Shown piece after piece: positions 45,301 to 53,989 of a stretch of 64,000 nucleotides of DNA; position 1 is the stretch's first letter, and every line of letters begins with the position of its first letter. This DNA is from Marthasterias glacialis (Eukaryota > Echinodermata > Asteroidea > Forcipulatida > Asteriidae), in contig OU452225.1 of NCBI GenBank assembly GCA_911728455.2, forward strand, positions 25,206,495-25,270,494, given 5' to 3'. Position numbers and translations under genes: made by a program. Below the pieces are notes generated by a model. It was not told where the DNA came from and searched no databases. It was given only the letters and a program-made list of their open reading frames with translations.

Positions 45301-48300
45301 GTCAGACAAAAGTCCGATACGATAAAAATCCTATTAGAAAATGTAAACATGCGTGCGCATACTTACAGCGCGTGCGTTCATGTCGTGCAGTGTGGCATTG
45401 AAGAGCTGCACATTGTGTTGCCCACGTCTACAGTCGTGATTTAGCCAATGCTGTGATTGGTCAATATGTTTAGGGGCGGGGCTTAATGGATCGGTCTATT
45501 GCAAAACATCTGCCGTTACCTATGGCCTAAGAGTGGTACTAAACACGGAACCATGGCTCGATTGCCGGCTCAGTACTTTCCTGAGTCCTGTGAAAAAAAA
45601 TCACAGGCATATTGCTCGGGTGGGAACCTTGCTGTGAGTCTTGTCAGAGATTGAATTCAAGAAAAGCTTCACAAGGCCATGTGTCTTGGACTCGGGGCTC
45701 AATAACATTTACCTGCTGAGGAATGGTGCTTACCAGAAAATAGTCACCACCCCAAAATACCATATCACATGTACCATTTGAAACTGGTTTCCTGCTTAGT
45801 CTGCTTAGCAGAAGTATTTTTGTCTGCTAAAACAGCTCTGTGAAATTTGGCCAAGGACTTTCACTGGACCCAAAATGTTATCACAAGACCAAATATACTC
45901 TTTCCTTTGTATCTTCATCCCCTGCTGCTGGGGCAAAAATATGAGAAATCCCGGTGGCAATTAGTTAACAGAGAAAGGTTGGAATACTTATTTATGTTTG
46001 GGTTTTGCACTTGTTTTATTATTATTTTTTTTCTTTCAATTTTGATCCATGCAGTTCAGACTTCCACAGTGTTCTCAATACCTGCCTGGCCATCGGCTTC
46101 AGCCGAGTGCTCGACAACATGGCTGACTTTTTCAGACTTTCATCAGACTCCTCGGTAGAAACAGCATCCAATACTGGGTAAAGTCTTATAGAACTTTAAA
46201 ACGCTGTTAGGGGATTTGCGTGTGATTTGATGAGTAGGGTTGGGTGGTTCAAGCAGTTACCTGGCTCTACCCAGTTCCAAAATTGGAACCGGTACCCAAG
46301 TTCCAGCAGTTACCCGGCTCTACCCAGTTCCAAAATTAAAACCGATACCGCAGTTCCAGCTGTTACTCGGCTCTACCCAGTTCCAAAATGGAACCGGTAC
46401 AGTGGTTTGACTTTTCATTAATACCTGGTACCTGCATGTTGGTTCTAATTTTCTTGTACTGGTTCCAAAAAGTATGGAGTCTATATGCAGGATTCAGAGC
46501 TGAGATTGTCAGCCTTGAAGGCAAAAGACTTTCCAAATCAGAGGTTTGACGCTGTTGGGGGTTTGTGTGATTCCAATTTAACTTGATTTGTTTTCTTCCG
46601 TATTATATTTATGACTGTTACAAGCACAACTGACTAATGATGATGATGTTTTATAATATGTAATAATACATAATGGCGTGTCGTCACAGAGTGGTCTAGC
46701 ACACCGGACTCAAGCTCTGGTGTTTCTGATCAGCAGAGTGTTGGTTAGAGTCCCGGTCTTGACACTTGTGTCCTTAAGCAAGACAGTAAACCTTTATTGC
46801 CTTTTCCTTCGGTTGGGGTATAAAGCCGTAGGCCCCATGTGTTGTGTATTGCACGGAACCCAAAGTCTTCTAATTTGATGTTGAATTGGATTCTTTTGAT
46901 AATTTTTTCCCCTGATTTTCTTTCCTTCTCAGCCTGATCGATGCCCATCTTCCACTCGCAAAAATCATTCCAGTCATCAACGGTCAGATTAATGCACTCT
47001 GTGGAGACACACCTAATCCTTACATACAGGTAATAGTCTACAATTCCAATTATGGATACTGCTTCTACACCAAGCCTCGCTTTGATAAGAATGATTTGAA
47101 TAGGAGAAACACAAGATGGACGGGTTTATAATGTAATAGTAATAATAATAATAAAACTTTGTTCTAATAAAGCACTTCCTAGTAGCTAGATCAAGGCACT
47201 TTACAACAACAACTTAGACCATTCTTCAAACTTTCTCAAATCCCTGAGGAGTATACAACTCCAAGCTGCTTAAATTAGCGCTAAGGGCTGCTTAAATTAG
47301 CGCTAAGCACTGTTGTGTTTATCAAACACAGCACTATCTCAGCCCTCGCAGGTTCCCATTTATACACCTGGGTTAAGAGAAGCAGTTTTACTTCAGTGCC
47401 TCGCTCAAGGATATAAGTGTCATGACCAGGAATCAAACCCACACTCTAATGATTCATATCATCATATCATCAGAACTTGAGTCCAAGCACTAGACCGCTT
47501 GGCTACGACATGCTATATTCCTTGCATATGACTCCACAACCTCAAACAGCGCCCTCAGGAGGTCAAAGGTAGACCAACATTGGCTGAGCACTTTTCCATA
47601 GTTTGACTTCAGCGATGGTGACATATGCAAGGGATGTGAGGTCATTAGCAGGCCTGATTGCTTGGTTCTTGAAAGGGCAAGGGCACCATGGCATTCTCTT
47701 CTTGATAAAGGGCACATCTATAAGGAAATTGTAAACTTCTCTTGAAACATTTCAAGGGCAATTGCCTCCGATCCCTTAAGCATGTTGAGCGAGCAGTAGC
47801 TTAGCTCAGAGTTATCTTACCTTCAAAAACAAGCAGAATTTCCATTGATTGTTGTTATCTTGTCAGGTATCCAAGTTGTTAGTGGATCTTCAGATTGAGA
47901 ATAGCTGAGTCAAGGAGAAGGCATCCCAAGAAGCTTTTGAGTTGAACAATAAGGTAAGATACTTCCAGAAGGTGATTCACCTAAGAACCTCGTAAACCAC
48001 TTCACTTACTACCATGGGGGCATTGTGAACCAAGTTGTCAAGTGCTGATATTCATAGAGTTGCTTAAGTAGATCATTTTGCTTAGAACAGTTTTCTGCTA
48101 AGCAAAACTAAGCAGGGAACCAATCATAGACACTCCTGTGTGGAATGGTGTTTTGGCTGGTAGCCTTATTTCGGTAAGCCAAATTGTTTTGTGCTCGGCA
48201 ACATTTTGTGCTTAAGCAGCACCGTGACATTGGGCCCTGGGATTAATTTCACAAAGCTGGTAAGCACAACAATTTTGCTTAGCATCTTACTATGCAGAAA

Positions 48301-51300
48301 ACTTTACCAGCCAAAATGCCATGTATTTCACATTGTTATGACTTGTGCCCCAGTATTATTTTGCTTAGCAAAAGAATAGACCCTTCCAGTGAAATATGTA
48401 AATTGCTGGTCGTGCGTGCGCACTAACACTCTGTTTGGCAAAAGGAAGGACCATTGTGCCTTTTTGTATGGGCAAAGTTAATATGACATGTGTACAATAT
48501 AAAAACTAAGTATTAAAAAGACAATCCAAAATCTGGACCAGCCAGACAAATTAAGCCAATATTACTCTGATTTCAATAGAGAGATAGTGAGATTTGCATA
48601 TCTGGGAATTTTCCAGTTCTGGGGTTAATTTCATGAAACTTTATGCAACTGTGTAAGTCCACTTGCACCACATTTTATTGTGTAAATGGCCCAACTTTTA
48701 TACTTAATGTTGCGCATTAAAGAGACTTACCCTTTTCCGTTGCTTGACATTGTTCACAGTTGAGCAGAAATCAGGATCTGGGTTTGGAATTACTGAATCT
48801 CCTCAATGCTAAAGTGACCCTTCTCAAACAAGAGGAGAATCTCGCCAGAGCATCCAATCACAAGAGAGAGCAGACCACAGAGGAGCTGAGACGGGCTAGA
48901 GACATCGCCTTGGGGCTCAGCAGTAAGAAAGAAAGAGTGAGTAATATTCAGACCAGGGGCTAATATCATAGCTAAGCACAACAAAATATGCTTACCGGAA
49001 TACGGTTACCGGCCAAACTACCATGTCACATGTACAACGTGAATAGACCGATCCGTTAAGCCTCGCCCCATACGTGTTGACCAATCACAGCCTTGGGTAT
49101 GCCATCGAAAGTCTGACAAAAGTCTAAAACGATAAAAATCCTATTAGAAAATGTAAACATGCGTGAGCGTACTTACAGCGCGCGTATTCATCTCGTGCAG
49201 TGTGGCATTGAAGAGATGCACATTGTGTTGCCCACGTGTACAGTCGTGATTTAGCCAATGCTGTGATTGGTCAATATGTTTAGGGGCGGGGCTTAATGGA
49301 TCGGTCTATTGCAAAACATCGGCTGTTACCTATGGCATAAGAGTGGTACTAAACACGGAACCATGGCTCGATTGCCGGCTCAGTACTTTCCTGAGTCCTG
49401 TGAAAAAAAATCACAGGCATATTGCTCGGGTGGGAACCTTGCTGTGAGTCTCGTCAGAGATTGAATTCAAGAAAAGCTTCACAAGGCCATGTGTCTTGGA
49501 CTCGGGGCTCAATAACATTTACCTGCTGAGGAATGGTGCTTACCAGAAAATATTCACCACCCTAAAATACCATATCACATGTACCATTTGAAACTGGTTT
49601 CCTGCTTAGTCTGCTTAGCAGAAGTATTTTTGTCTGCTAAAACAGCTCTGTGAAATTTGGCCAAGGACTTTCACTGGACCCAAAATGTTATCACAAGACC
49701 AAATATACTCTTTCCTTTGTATCTTCATCCCCTGCTGACGGGGCAAAAATAAAAGAAATCCCGGTGGCAATTAGTTAACAGAGAAAGGTTGGAATACTTA
49801 TTTATGTTTGGGTTTTGCATTTGTTTTATTATTATTATTTTTCTTTCAATTTTGATCCATGCAGTTCAGACTTCCACAGTGTTCTCAATGCCTGCCTGGA
49901 CATCGGCTTCAGCCGAGTGCTCGACAACATGGCTGACTTTTTCAGACCTTCATCCGACTCCTCGGTAGAAACAGCATCCAATACTGGGTAAAGTCTTTAT
50001 AGAACTTTAAAACGCTGTTAGGGGATTTGCGTGTGATTTGATGAGTAGGGTTGGGCAGTTACAGCAGTTACCCGGCTCTACCCAGTTCCAAAATTGGAAC
50101 CGGTACCCCGGTTCCAGCACTTACCCGGCTCTACCCAGTTCTAAAATTAGAACCGGTTCTGCAATTTCAAAAGTAACCTGGCGCTACCCGGTTTCAAAAT
50201 TGGAACCGATACCGTGTTCCAGCAGTTACTCGACTCTACCCAGTTCCAAAATCGAACCGGTACCGCGGTTTGTCTTTTCTTTAATACCTGGTACCTGCAT
50301 GTTGGTTCTAATTTTCTTGTACCGGTTCCAAAAAGTATGGAGTCTATATGCAAGATTCATAGCTGAGATTGTCAGCCTTGAAGGCAAAAGACTTTCCAAA
50401 TCAGAGGTTTGACTCTGTTGGGGGTTTGTGTGATTCCAATTTAACTTGATTTATTTTCTTCCGTATTATATTTATGACTGTTACAAGCACAACTGACTAA
50501 TGATGATGATGTTTTATAATATGTAATAATACATAATGGCGTGTCCTTACGGAGTGGTCTAGCACACCGGACTCAAGCTCTGGTGTTTCTGATCAGCAGA
50601 GTGTTGGTTAGAATCCCGGTCTTGACACTTGTGTCCTTAAGCAAGAAAGTAAACCATTATTGCCTTTTCCTTTGGTTGGGGTGTAAAGCCGTAGGCCCCA
50701 TGTGTTGTGTAATGCACGGAACCCAAAGTCTTCTAATTTGATGTTAAATTGGATTCTTTTGATAATTTTTTCCCCTGATTTTCTTTCCTTCTCAGCCTGA
50801 TCGATGCCCATCTTCCACTCACAAAAATCATTCCAGTCATTGACGGTCAGATTAATGCACTCTGTGGAGACACACCTAATCCTTACATACAGGTAATAGT
50901 CTACAATTCCAATCACGGATACCGCTTCTACACCAAGCCTCGCTTTGATAAGAATGATTTGAATAGGAGAAACACAAGATGGATGGGTTTATAATGTAAT
51001 AGTAATAATAATAATAAAACTTTGTTCTAATAAAGCACTTCCTAGTAGCTAGATCAAGGCACTTTACAACAACAACTTAGACCATTCTTCAATATTTCTC
51101 AAATCCCTGAGGAGTATACAACTCCAAGCTGCTTAAATTAGCGCTAAGGGCTACTTAAATTAGCGCTAAGCACTGTTGTGTTTATCAAACACAGCACTAT
51201 CTCAGCCCTCGCAGGTTCCCATTTATACACCTGAGTTAAGAGAAGCAGTTTTACTTCAGTGCCTCGCTCAAGGATATAAGTGTCATGACCAGGAATCAAA

Positions 51301-52023
51301 CCCACACTCTAATGATTCATATCATCATATCATCAGAACTTGAGTCCAAGCACTAGACCGCTTGGCCACGACACGCTATATTTCTTGAATAAGACTCCAC
51401 AACCTCAAACAGCGCCCTCAGGAGGTCAAAGGAAGACCAACATTGGCTGAGCACTTTTCCATAGTTTGACTTCAGCGATGGTGACATATGCAAGGGATGT
51501 GAGGTCTTCAGCAGGCCTGATTGCTTCATTCTTGAAAGGGCAAGGGGCACCAAGGCATTCTCTTCTTGATAAAAGGCACATTTATGAGGGAATTGTAAAC
51601 TTCTCTTGAAACATTTCGAGGGCAATTGCCTCCGTTGCCTCTGTGAAGTATCAGGCTTGCATCATCAGGCCTGGAATTACACGGAGGCCATGGCCTCTGT
51701 TGCCCTGGTCTTGGCCTTGGTGCCCCTCCAACAAGTTTCCCATAGACTTTCAGATTTTCTAATAGAAGTGTCCCTTGCAAAATGAAAATGGCCTTGCCCT
51801 ATCAAAGATGACATTCCAGGCCTGTGTCAATACATTTTAATTAGAGATAATCTTGACTTCATATCATTGAAATGAAGTCATTTTTGTTCTTTGATTAAAT
51901 TCAAATGCTGGATAATTTGGCTTTCTGCAGGAGCTCCTACTCATGAAATGTGTAAAAGACTTTGCTGCGAATGTCTACGAGGCCTTCAGCCAACTCCCTC
52001 CTGACCCAACGCATGATCCATGA
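24105..52023 (+). CDS. Kinesin-motor-like and coiled-coil protein gene, CCDC78/DUF4472-like
   Basis: Recognised exons: 24105-24300, 24739-24869, 26822-26965, 27525-27625, 28177-28310, 29055-29180, 29992-30123, 37873-37959, 39302-39481, 40145-40321, 41260-41382, 42139-42235, and a terminal exon complete only at 51931-52023 (stop TGA). The first five encode pieces of a kinesin-type motor (P-loop [41 protein letters not shown]). The rest encode charged coiled coil; [21 protein letters not shown] and [11 protein letters not shown] strongly recall CCDC78 (DUF4472), a centriole-amplification protein of multiciliated cells. The name rests on memory. The motor lacks its N-terminus and a segment before SKLTNLL, a frameshift is suspected near 28270, and the phases of 28310/29055 do not join. 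The 3' exons lie in a threefold tandem duplication. The function may be lost or the true model may have exons I missed. Confidence 0.6.
24739..24869 (+). CDS. Kinesin-like motor exon ([13 protein letters not shown])
   Basis: Phase 1-0. [19 protein letters not shown] is the conserved kinesin EIYNExVxDLL segment. Ends HGVHIQ|GTAATT. Confidence 0.8.
24959..25222. repeat. Foldback MITE with long arms
   Basis: TCTAGTAGGTTTTTGCAGTG...GGTGTGGTTCTG at the left is inverted at the right (CAGAACCACCCC...CATTGCAAAAACCTTACTAGAG); arms exceed 60 bp with few mismatches. Confidence 0.8.
25277..25626. repeat. Foldback MITE (CCCCAGCTCAACATTGGTAA family)
   Basis: Left end AAAGCCCCAGCTCAACATTG and right end CAATGTTGAGCTGGGGCTT are inverted. 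A second copy in the opposite orientation is at 53014-53364. Confidence 0.8.
26109..26233. repeat. 25-bp minisatellite, five copies
   Basis: Unit AAATTGGAATGCCTGATCCT + GTGAT; the first copy has GG for GA and the last has TT for CC, the others look identical. Confidence 0.9.
26298..26512. repeat. Foldback MITE, relative of 11105-11310
   Basis: ATATACACTAATCAGAGCAG ... CCGCAGCTATGGCCGC and the inverted GCGGCCATAGCTG ... GGCTGCTCAGA. Confidence 0.7.
26822..26965 (+). CDS. Kinesin-like motor exon (switch I region)
   Basis: 48 codons, phase 0-0. [20 protein letters not shown] then [21 protein letters not shown]; the usual NxxSSRSH switch I box is altered to [11 protein letters not shown], so nucleotide hydrolysis may be impaired. 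Confidence 0.75.
27120..27490. repeat. GATCGGTCTATT-end MITE
   Basis: Contains GACCAATCACAGCC, the inner repeat CTGTGATTGGTCA in two copies, and the right end GCTTAATGGATCGGTCTATT; the left end is decayed. Confidence 0.6.
27525..27625 (+). CDS. Kinesin-like motor exon (switch II, DLPGAE)
   Basis: [19 protein letters not shown]: switch II normally reads DLAGSE, here DLPGAE with the key D, G and E kept. Ends phase 2 at GTACAC. Confidence 0.75.
28177..28310 (+). CDS. Kinesin-like motor exon ([14 protein letters not shown]), frame broken
   Basis: [23 protein letters not shown] matches the kinesin SKLTxLLxDSLGGN box. The frame then reaches TGA at 28288, while a +1/-1 frame from about 28269 gives [14 protein letters not shown] up to GTAAAT. 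About 60 residues of motor between DLPGAE and SKLTNLL are not found. Confidence 0.65.
29055..29180 (+). CDS. Neck/coiled-coil exon
   Basis: 42 codons, only open in phase 0: [19 protein letters not shown]... [18 protein letters not shown] heptad-like charged helix follows the motor. The preceding exon does not end in phase 0, so an exon is missing or the frame is damaged. Confidence 0.65.
29226..29645. repeat. GATCGGTCTATT-family MITE, left end intact
   Basis: Begins AATAGACCCGATCCATTAAG; the interior matches 1935-2345. It lies directly downstream of the donor at 29181. Confidence 0.6.
29992..30123 (+). CDS. Coiled-coil exon, DUF4472/CCDC78-like
   Basis: 44 codons, phase 0-0, [20 protein letters not shown]... 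NEEERLK|GTTAGT. It joins in frame to [12 protein letters not shown] at 37873. The last 50 bp and donor are repeated at 30152-30224. Confidence 0.75.
30152..30224 (+). repeat. 73-bp tandem copy of an exon end plus its splice donor
   Basis: ATGGCGTCCAAACTGATTC ... GGTTAAAG|GTTAGTTTAA repeats 30079-30151 with about four differences. It places a second, equally good 5' splice site about 73 bp downstream of the first. Confidence 0.85.
30795..30985 (-). repeat. tRNA-derived SINE, antisense
   Basis: Reverse body (TACGGCTTAAGGTCCCATCT, AGTGTCTTGCTCAAGGACAC) and partial head (GGCTTCGAACCCACATTCT). Confidence 0.55.
31348..32453 (+). pseudogene. gag of the gypsy-type element (frameshifted)
   Basis: ATG at 31348 begins a basic N-terminus with a short coiled coil; the frame changes near 31500-31550, and the remainder is open to TAG at 32451. 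The capsid-like middle ([20 protein letters not shown]) and the CCHC knuckle [14 protein letters not shown] (C-x2-C-x4-H-x4-C) at about 32327-32370 identify it. Confidence 0.85.
32530..33270 (+). pseudogene. Aspartic protease region of the gypsy-type element (frameshifted)
   Basis: The active-site motif LVDTGS lies at about 32584-32601 and is followed at once by TGA; the downstream protease and spacer sequence is open in another frame from 32578 to 33270. Confidence 0.75.
33380..35229 (+). pseudogene. Reverse transcriptase and RNase H of the gypsy-type element (broken)
   Basis: RT landmarks: CVDYRKLN at about 33970, [18 protein letters not shown] at about 34180, then a frameshift, and the catalytic YLDD at about 34268-34279. 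RNase H shows [15 protein letters not shown] near 34712 and a further shift near 34880 before [15 protein letters not shown]. The N-terminal RT part has lost frame at about 33535 and is split by the SINE at 33602-33948. Confidence 0.85.
33602..33948 (+). mobile_element. tRNA-derived SINE inserted in the RT gene, flanked by a 7-bp TSD
   Basis: AAGCGTG at 33595-33601 recurs at 33949-33955. Inside, the B-box region GGTTCGATTCCCGGC and body (GGTTTTTCTCCAGACTATC) lead to the tail CTCCCAAATTATTTATAATT. RT reading frame continues without loss across the TSD, so the insertion was clean. Confidence 0.9.
35230..36729 (+). pseudogene. Integrase of the gypsy-type element (frameshifted)
   Basis: The HHCC zinc finger (FGHQG...CERC) at about 35470-35575, the catalytic core start (LAIDFT) and the [17 protein letters not shown] block with the DDE glutamate are present. 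Frame breaks occur near 35835 and 36255. A C-terminal SH3-like/GPY-type tail ([11 protein letters not shown]...) follows to TGA at 36727. Confidence 0.85.
36917..37872. other. Intron sequence 3' of the retrotransposon
   Basis: 36.92-37.3 kb might include LTR-derived sequence (it contains TTTTGCACAGCGCCGCCAGCG, similar to 20770-20790), but no matching 5' LTR is visible. The remainder is AT-rich intron. Confidence 0.35.
37873..37959 (+). CDS. Exon h, unit A
   Basis: 29 codons, phase 0-0, [20 protein letters not shown]; the acceptor AGAGATCAG is purine-rich and looks weak. Confidence 0.7.
38230..38928 (+). mobile_element. Non-LTR retrotransposon 3' fragment
   Basis: Frames with stops read [29 protein letters not shown], then an open stretch (38554-38916) with [22 protein letters not shown] and YTPPCFLRS. 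This is the C-terminal end of a CR1/L2-like reverse transcriptase ORF2. Present only in duplication unit A. Confidence 0.8.
39302..39481 (+). CDS. Exon i, unit A (coiled coil)
   Basis: 60 codons, phase 0-0, [20 protein letters not shown] ... [10 protein letters not shown]. Continuous heptads rich in K, E and R. Confidence 0.8.
40145..40321 (+). CDS. Exon j, unit A (coiled coil)
   Basis: 59 codons, phase 0-0, [20 protein letters not shown] ... [16 protein letters not shown]. Confidence 0.8.
40442..40712. repeat. AATAGACCGAT-end MITE nested in another MITE (unit A)
   Basis: AATAGACCGATCCGTTAAGC ... GGATCGGTCTATT. It splits a CAATTTCATAGAGCTGCTTA element (40345 to about 41060). The same nested pair is in units B (about 45235-45499) and C (about 49043-49310), so the nesting predates the duplication. 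Confidence 0.8.
41260..41382 (+). CDS. Exon k, unit A
   Basis: 123 bp, read in the frame [20 protein letters not shown] ... ASNTG, which needs phase 2 on entry and leaves phase 2. Exon j leaves phase 0, so an intervening exon is required (see the 41155 candidate). Confidence 0.6.
41440..41620. repeat. About 53-bp minisatellite (CAGTTAC...CCCAGTTCCAAAAT)
   Basis: About three units in A; equivalents at 46235-46415 (B, about three) and 50053-50265 (C, about four). Copy number differs between the duplicated units. Confidence 0.8.
41881..42067 (+). repeat. tRNA-Leu-derived SINE (unit A; copies in B and C)
   Basis: GTGTCCTCACGGAGTGGTCT ... GACTCAAGCTCTGGTG ... GATCAGCAGAGTGTTGG, then body TGTAAAGCCGTAGGCCCC. 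The anticodon-arm CTCAAGC resembles tRNA-Leu(CAA). Copies at about 46676-46862 and 50538-50724. Confidence 0.75.
42139..42235 (+). CDS. Exon l, unit A
   Basis: 97 bp, phase 2-0, [20 protein letters not shown] ... PNPYIQ|GTAATA. Confidence 0.7.
42470..42745. repeat. 23-bp repeat and antisense SINE head (unit A)
   Basis: CTGCTTAAATTAGCGCTAAG is present three times at 42470-42535 in A but twice in B (about 47270) and C (about 51125). It is followed by a reversed SINE (GACCAGGAATCAAACCCACACT... GACCGCTTGGCCACGACACG). Confidence 0.7.
43289..43336 (+). pseudogene. Truncated terminal exon m, unit A
   Basis: [16 protein letters not shown] then the duplication junction; the frame runs on into foreign sequence. 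The last 14 residues and the stop of the unit C copy are lost. Confidence 0.8.
44047..44226 (+). CDS. Exon i, unit B
   Basis: 60 codons, differs from unit A by one residue (KIYRD for KMYRD). Intact splice sites. Confidence 0.75.
44889..45065 (+). CDS. Exon j, unit B
   Basis: 59 codons, one residue difference from unit A (LGLNSKK). Intact GT-AG. Confidence 0.75.
46055..46177 (+). CDS. Exon k, unit B
   Basis: 123 bp, same frame as unit A, splice sites kept; one residue change ([10 protein letters not shown]). Confidence 0.6.
46933..47029 (+). CDS. Exon l, unit B
   Basis: 97 bp, encodes the same residues as unit A. Confidence 0.7.
47867..47953 (+). pseudogene. Exon h, unit C, with a premature stop
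   Basis: Same 87 bp as unit A but CGTATC has become TGAGTC, giving TGA at 47906-47908. Its acceptor (TTATCTTGTCAG) looks better than that of unit A. Confidence 0.85.
48760..48936 (+). CDS. Exon j, unit C
   Basis: 59 codons, identical to unit A except the first codon (TTG for GTG, a V to L change next to the acceptor). Confidence 0.75.
49865..49987 (+). CDS. Exon k, unit C
   Basis: 123 bp, [11 protein letters not shown] in place of [11 protein letters not shown]; frame and splice sites kept. Confidence 0.6.
50796..50892 (+). CDS. Exon l, unit C
   Basis: 97 bp, VIDGQIN instead of VINGQIN, some T/A changes; phase 2-0 as in the other units. Confidence 0.7.
51931..52023 (+). CDS. Terminal exon m, unit C, with stop codon
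   Basis: [30 protein letters not shown] then TGA at 52021. Phase 0 on entry after CTGCAG. Confidence 0.75.
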   Translation, partial: ELLLMKCVKDFAANVYEAFSQLPPDPTHDP

Positions 52024-52084
52024 ACCCTGTCAGCAGCCACCAGACCCAACAGCACAAAGCATCACTCAGACTTGTTTCGTGGTG

Positions 52085-52090
52085 AATAAA
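52085..52090 (+). terminator. Polyadenylation signal AATAAA
   Basis: AATAAA 62 bp after the stop of exon m, followed by a T/G-rich stretch; a fitting 3' end for the CCDC78-like gene. Confidence 0.65.
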
Positions 52091-53013
52091 GTATCTTTCA
52101 GTTTCGTACACCTTGGCCGATTATCTGTTTACTTTGTTTAATTCACGTAGAGATCCTCTGCATTTGATTGACGGAACTTATGTCAGATGTTATGATTTGT
52201 TTGGTATTTACATGAAAGGAGTTATTCAGTCCTTTACACTGCCATTTTAGTAACATTTGAAACCGCTTTGGGTTTATGTTGCCAAAGGTTTAGATGTTCA
52301 CTCACCAGTTCCCAGTGGGAGATTTTTGGACACTAGAGGGCAGCAGACACAGGTAATTTGTCAATGGTTACATAGTTTTAAGCCTGCACACTCTTCCGCG
52401 TCCTGGTCAGTTTGCTGCCACCTAGTGTACCAAAAAATCTCCCACTGATTTTGGACAAATTATAAAGAATCTAGGTGTCTGTTTGGGGGGAATTTTTGAA
52501 GAATCAGGAGAGCCGAATTAACGAGTGAATGTCCAAATTTTAATACCCTTTTTGATAATAATGTCGGGTAAACAAATCTTTTTCTAGTAATCTTTTTCTT
52601 GTCATAAAAAGTTTGTGTGATTTATTTTAGTTATGTTAAGTTCCCTTGCAACTCTTATTCCTTAAAGGTGTGCTATCATCACTCTTTCCTGAACCAGTCA
52701 GGGCATTGAATTTTAACCTTTGACCTACCCTGGGTCATACCAACTTAGGCGGTGTCCAAATTGGCAGCTGAGACTGTGGCTATGACTAGATTGCTGCATC
52801 ATCTGGCATTGGAAGTATCGTTACTTAGCAACACCCTTAGCAATAATTGTAGCCGTAGCCGTAGCCGTAGCTGTAGCCACAGCTGCCAATTCAGATACAG
52901 CCTTAAGAGGTCCTCTTGTGACCTCCTGTAGCTTTGGTTTCAGTGATTTGACGCAAAGGTCAAAGCTAGGGGTTCAATGTATAGGATTTTTGTGTGAAAG
53001 AGGTAGCACCTTG
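52091..53013. other. Region 3' of the CCDC78-like gene
   Basis: No exon recognised. It contains an inverted pair around 52300-52445 (AGTGGGAGATTTTTGGACAC and GTGTACCAAAAAATCTCCCACT) that forms a MITE-like hairpin, and a short (GTAGCC)n tract at about 52850-52885. Confidence 0.5.
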
Positions 53014-53364
53014 AAAGCCCCAGCTCAACATTGGTAAACTGACTGTTAATGCTTCCATTCTTTGCACAAATCAAGATATTTGTAACAAAACCAACGGGTG
53101 AAAATGCCAGCTCACTTTGTTATTTCATTTGCGAAAAAAACGTTAAAGATTCACTCAGCACTTTTGTATGCATTCCTAAAGGCTGAGTTTCGTCTCACTG
53201 AGACGAAAACTAATTTTGGATCTTGTTTCATTTGTTATTTAAAAATAATATCACTTCAGGTAAAAATATTTCAAGGAAAGTTTTCTACCGTCATTATCTT
53301 TTAATTGTGTATGGTATATGTAAATCTGTGCACCTTTATGTTTTCTTCTTACCAGTGTTGAGTT
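53014..53364. repeat. Foldback MITE, second copy of the 25277-25626 family
   Basis: Shares the end CCCCAGCTCAACATTGGTAA and the inner hairpin TTTCGTCTCACTGAGACGAAA in inverted order relative to 25277-25626. Confidence 0.75.
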
Positions 53365-53989
53365 GGGGATTTAAACACCGTGTAATTTGTAATTAATTAT
53401 TTTTAATTATTTTGTTTAGAAATTTTGTATAGGTATGCTTAAAGATAAAACATCAATGCAAGAAATTATTGGAATGTAAAAAACAAAAAATTTAAAGAAG
53501 GCATCACGACAGAAAGTTATTGTTACTTTTTTAAGTTTGCTTACAATTGATTTTGTTTAAATGGTTTAATAACAAAAGTGTATGGAAGTGGAGAAATTGT
53601 AAATTTGTTTGTAAATACCAATAAAACTTTTTTAATGAATGTGATATCTACATACAGATGAGTTTGGTCCTTAATTAGCTGAATGTTTGTGTGTGTTTTT
53701 TTTTGTTTTTTAATTGTTTTATTTATTTATTTTACATTTATTTATTACTTTTCTTTCACCCAGCATGCCGAAACAGAACTGGTTTTCATTGGGGTGCCTA
53801 CAGAAGTTGCCACATGTTAATTGAATGCTACTACATGAATAATTTACTTTGTGCATACGTGGAAAATTTACTTCAAACAAATAAACCACAACACCTGACT
53901 GTAAGACGATGAAAAATTTAATATTTTAAAATAATCTCGTTATTAAATCAGTAATACCATTGACTTCCCACATTCTCGGCCCCTCCGCC

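Larger units (their letters stand above)
43337..47770 (+). repeat. Tandem segmental duplication, unit B
   Basis: Carries exons i (44047-44226), j (44889-45065), k (46055-46177) and l (46933-47029), nearly identical to unit A; exon h and exon m are absent. Homology stops at ATTGCCTCCG (47769). Confidence 0.85.
47867..52023 (+). repeat. Tandem segmental duplication, unit C
   Basis: Carries exon h (47867-47953, with a stop), j (48760-48936), k (49865-49987), l (50796-50892) and the only complete terminal exon m (51931-52023). About 930 bp with exon i are missing at about 48472 (TATGGG|CAAAG). Confidence 0.85.
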
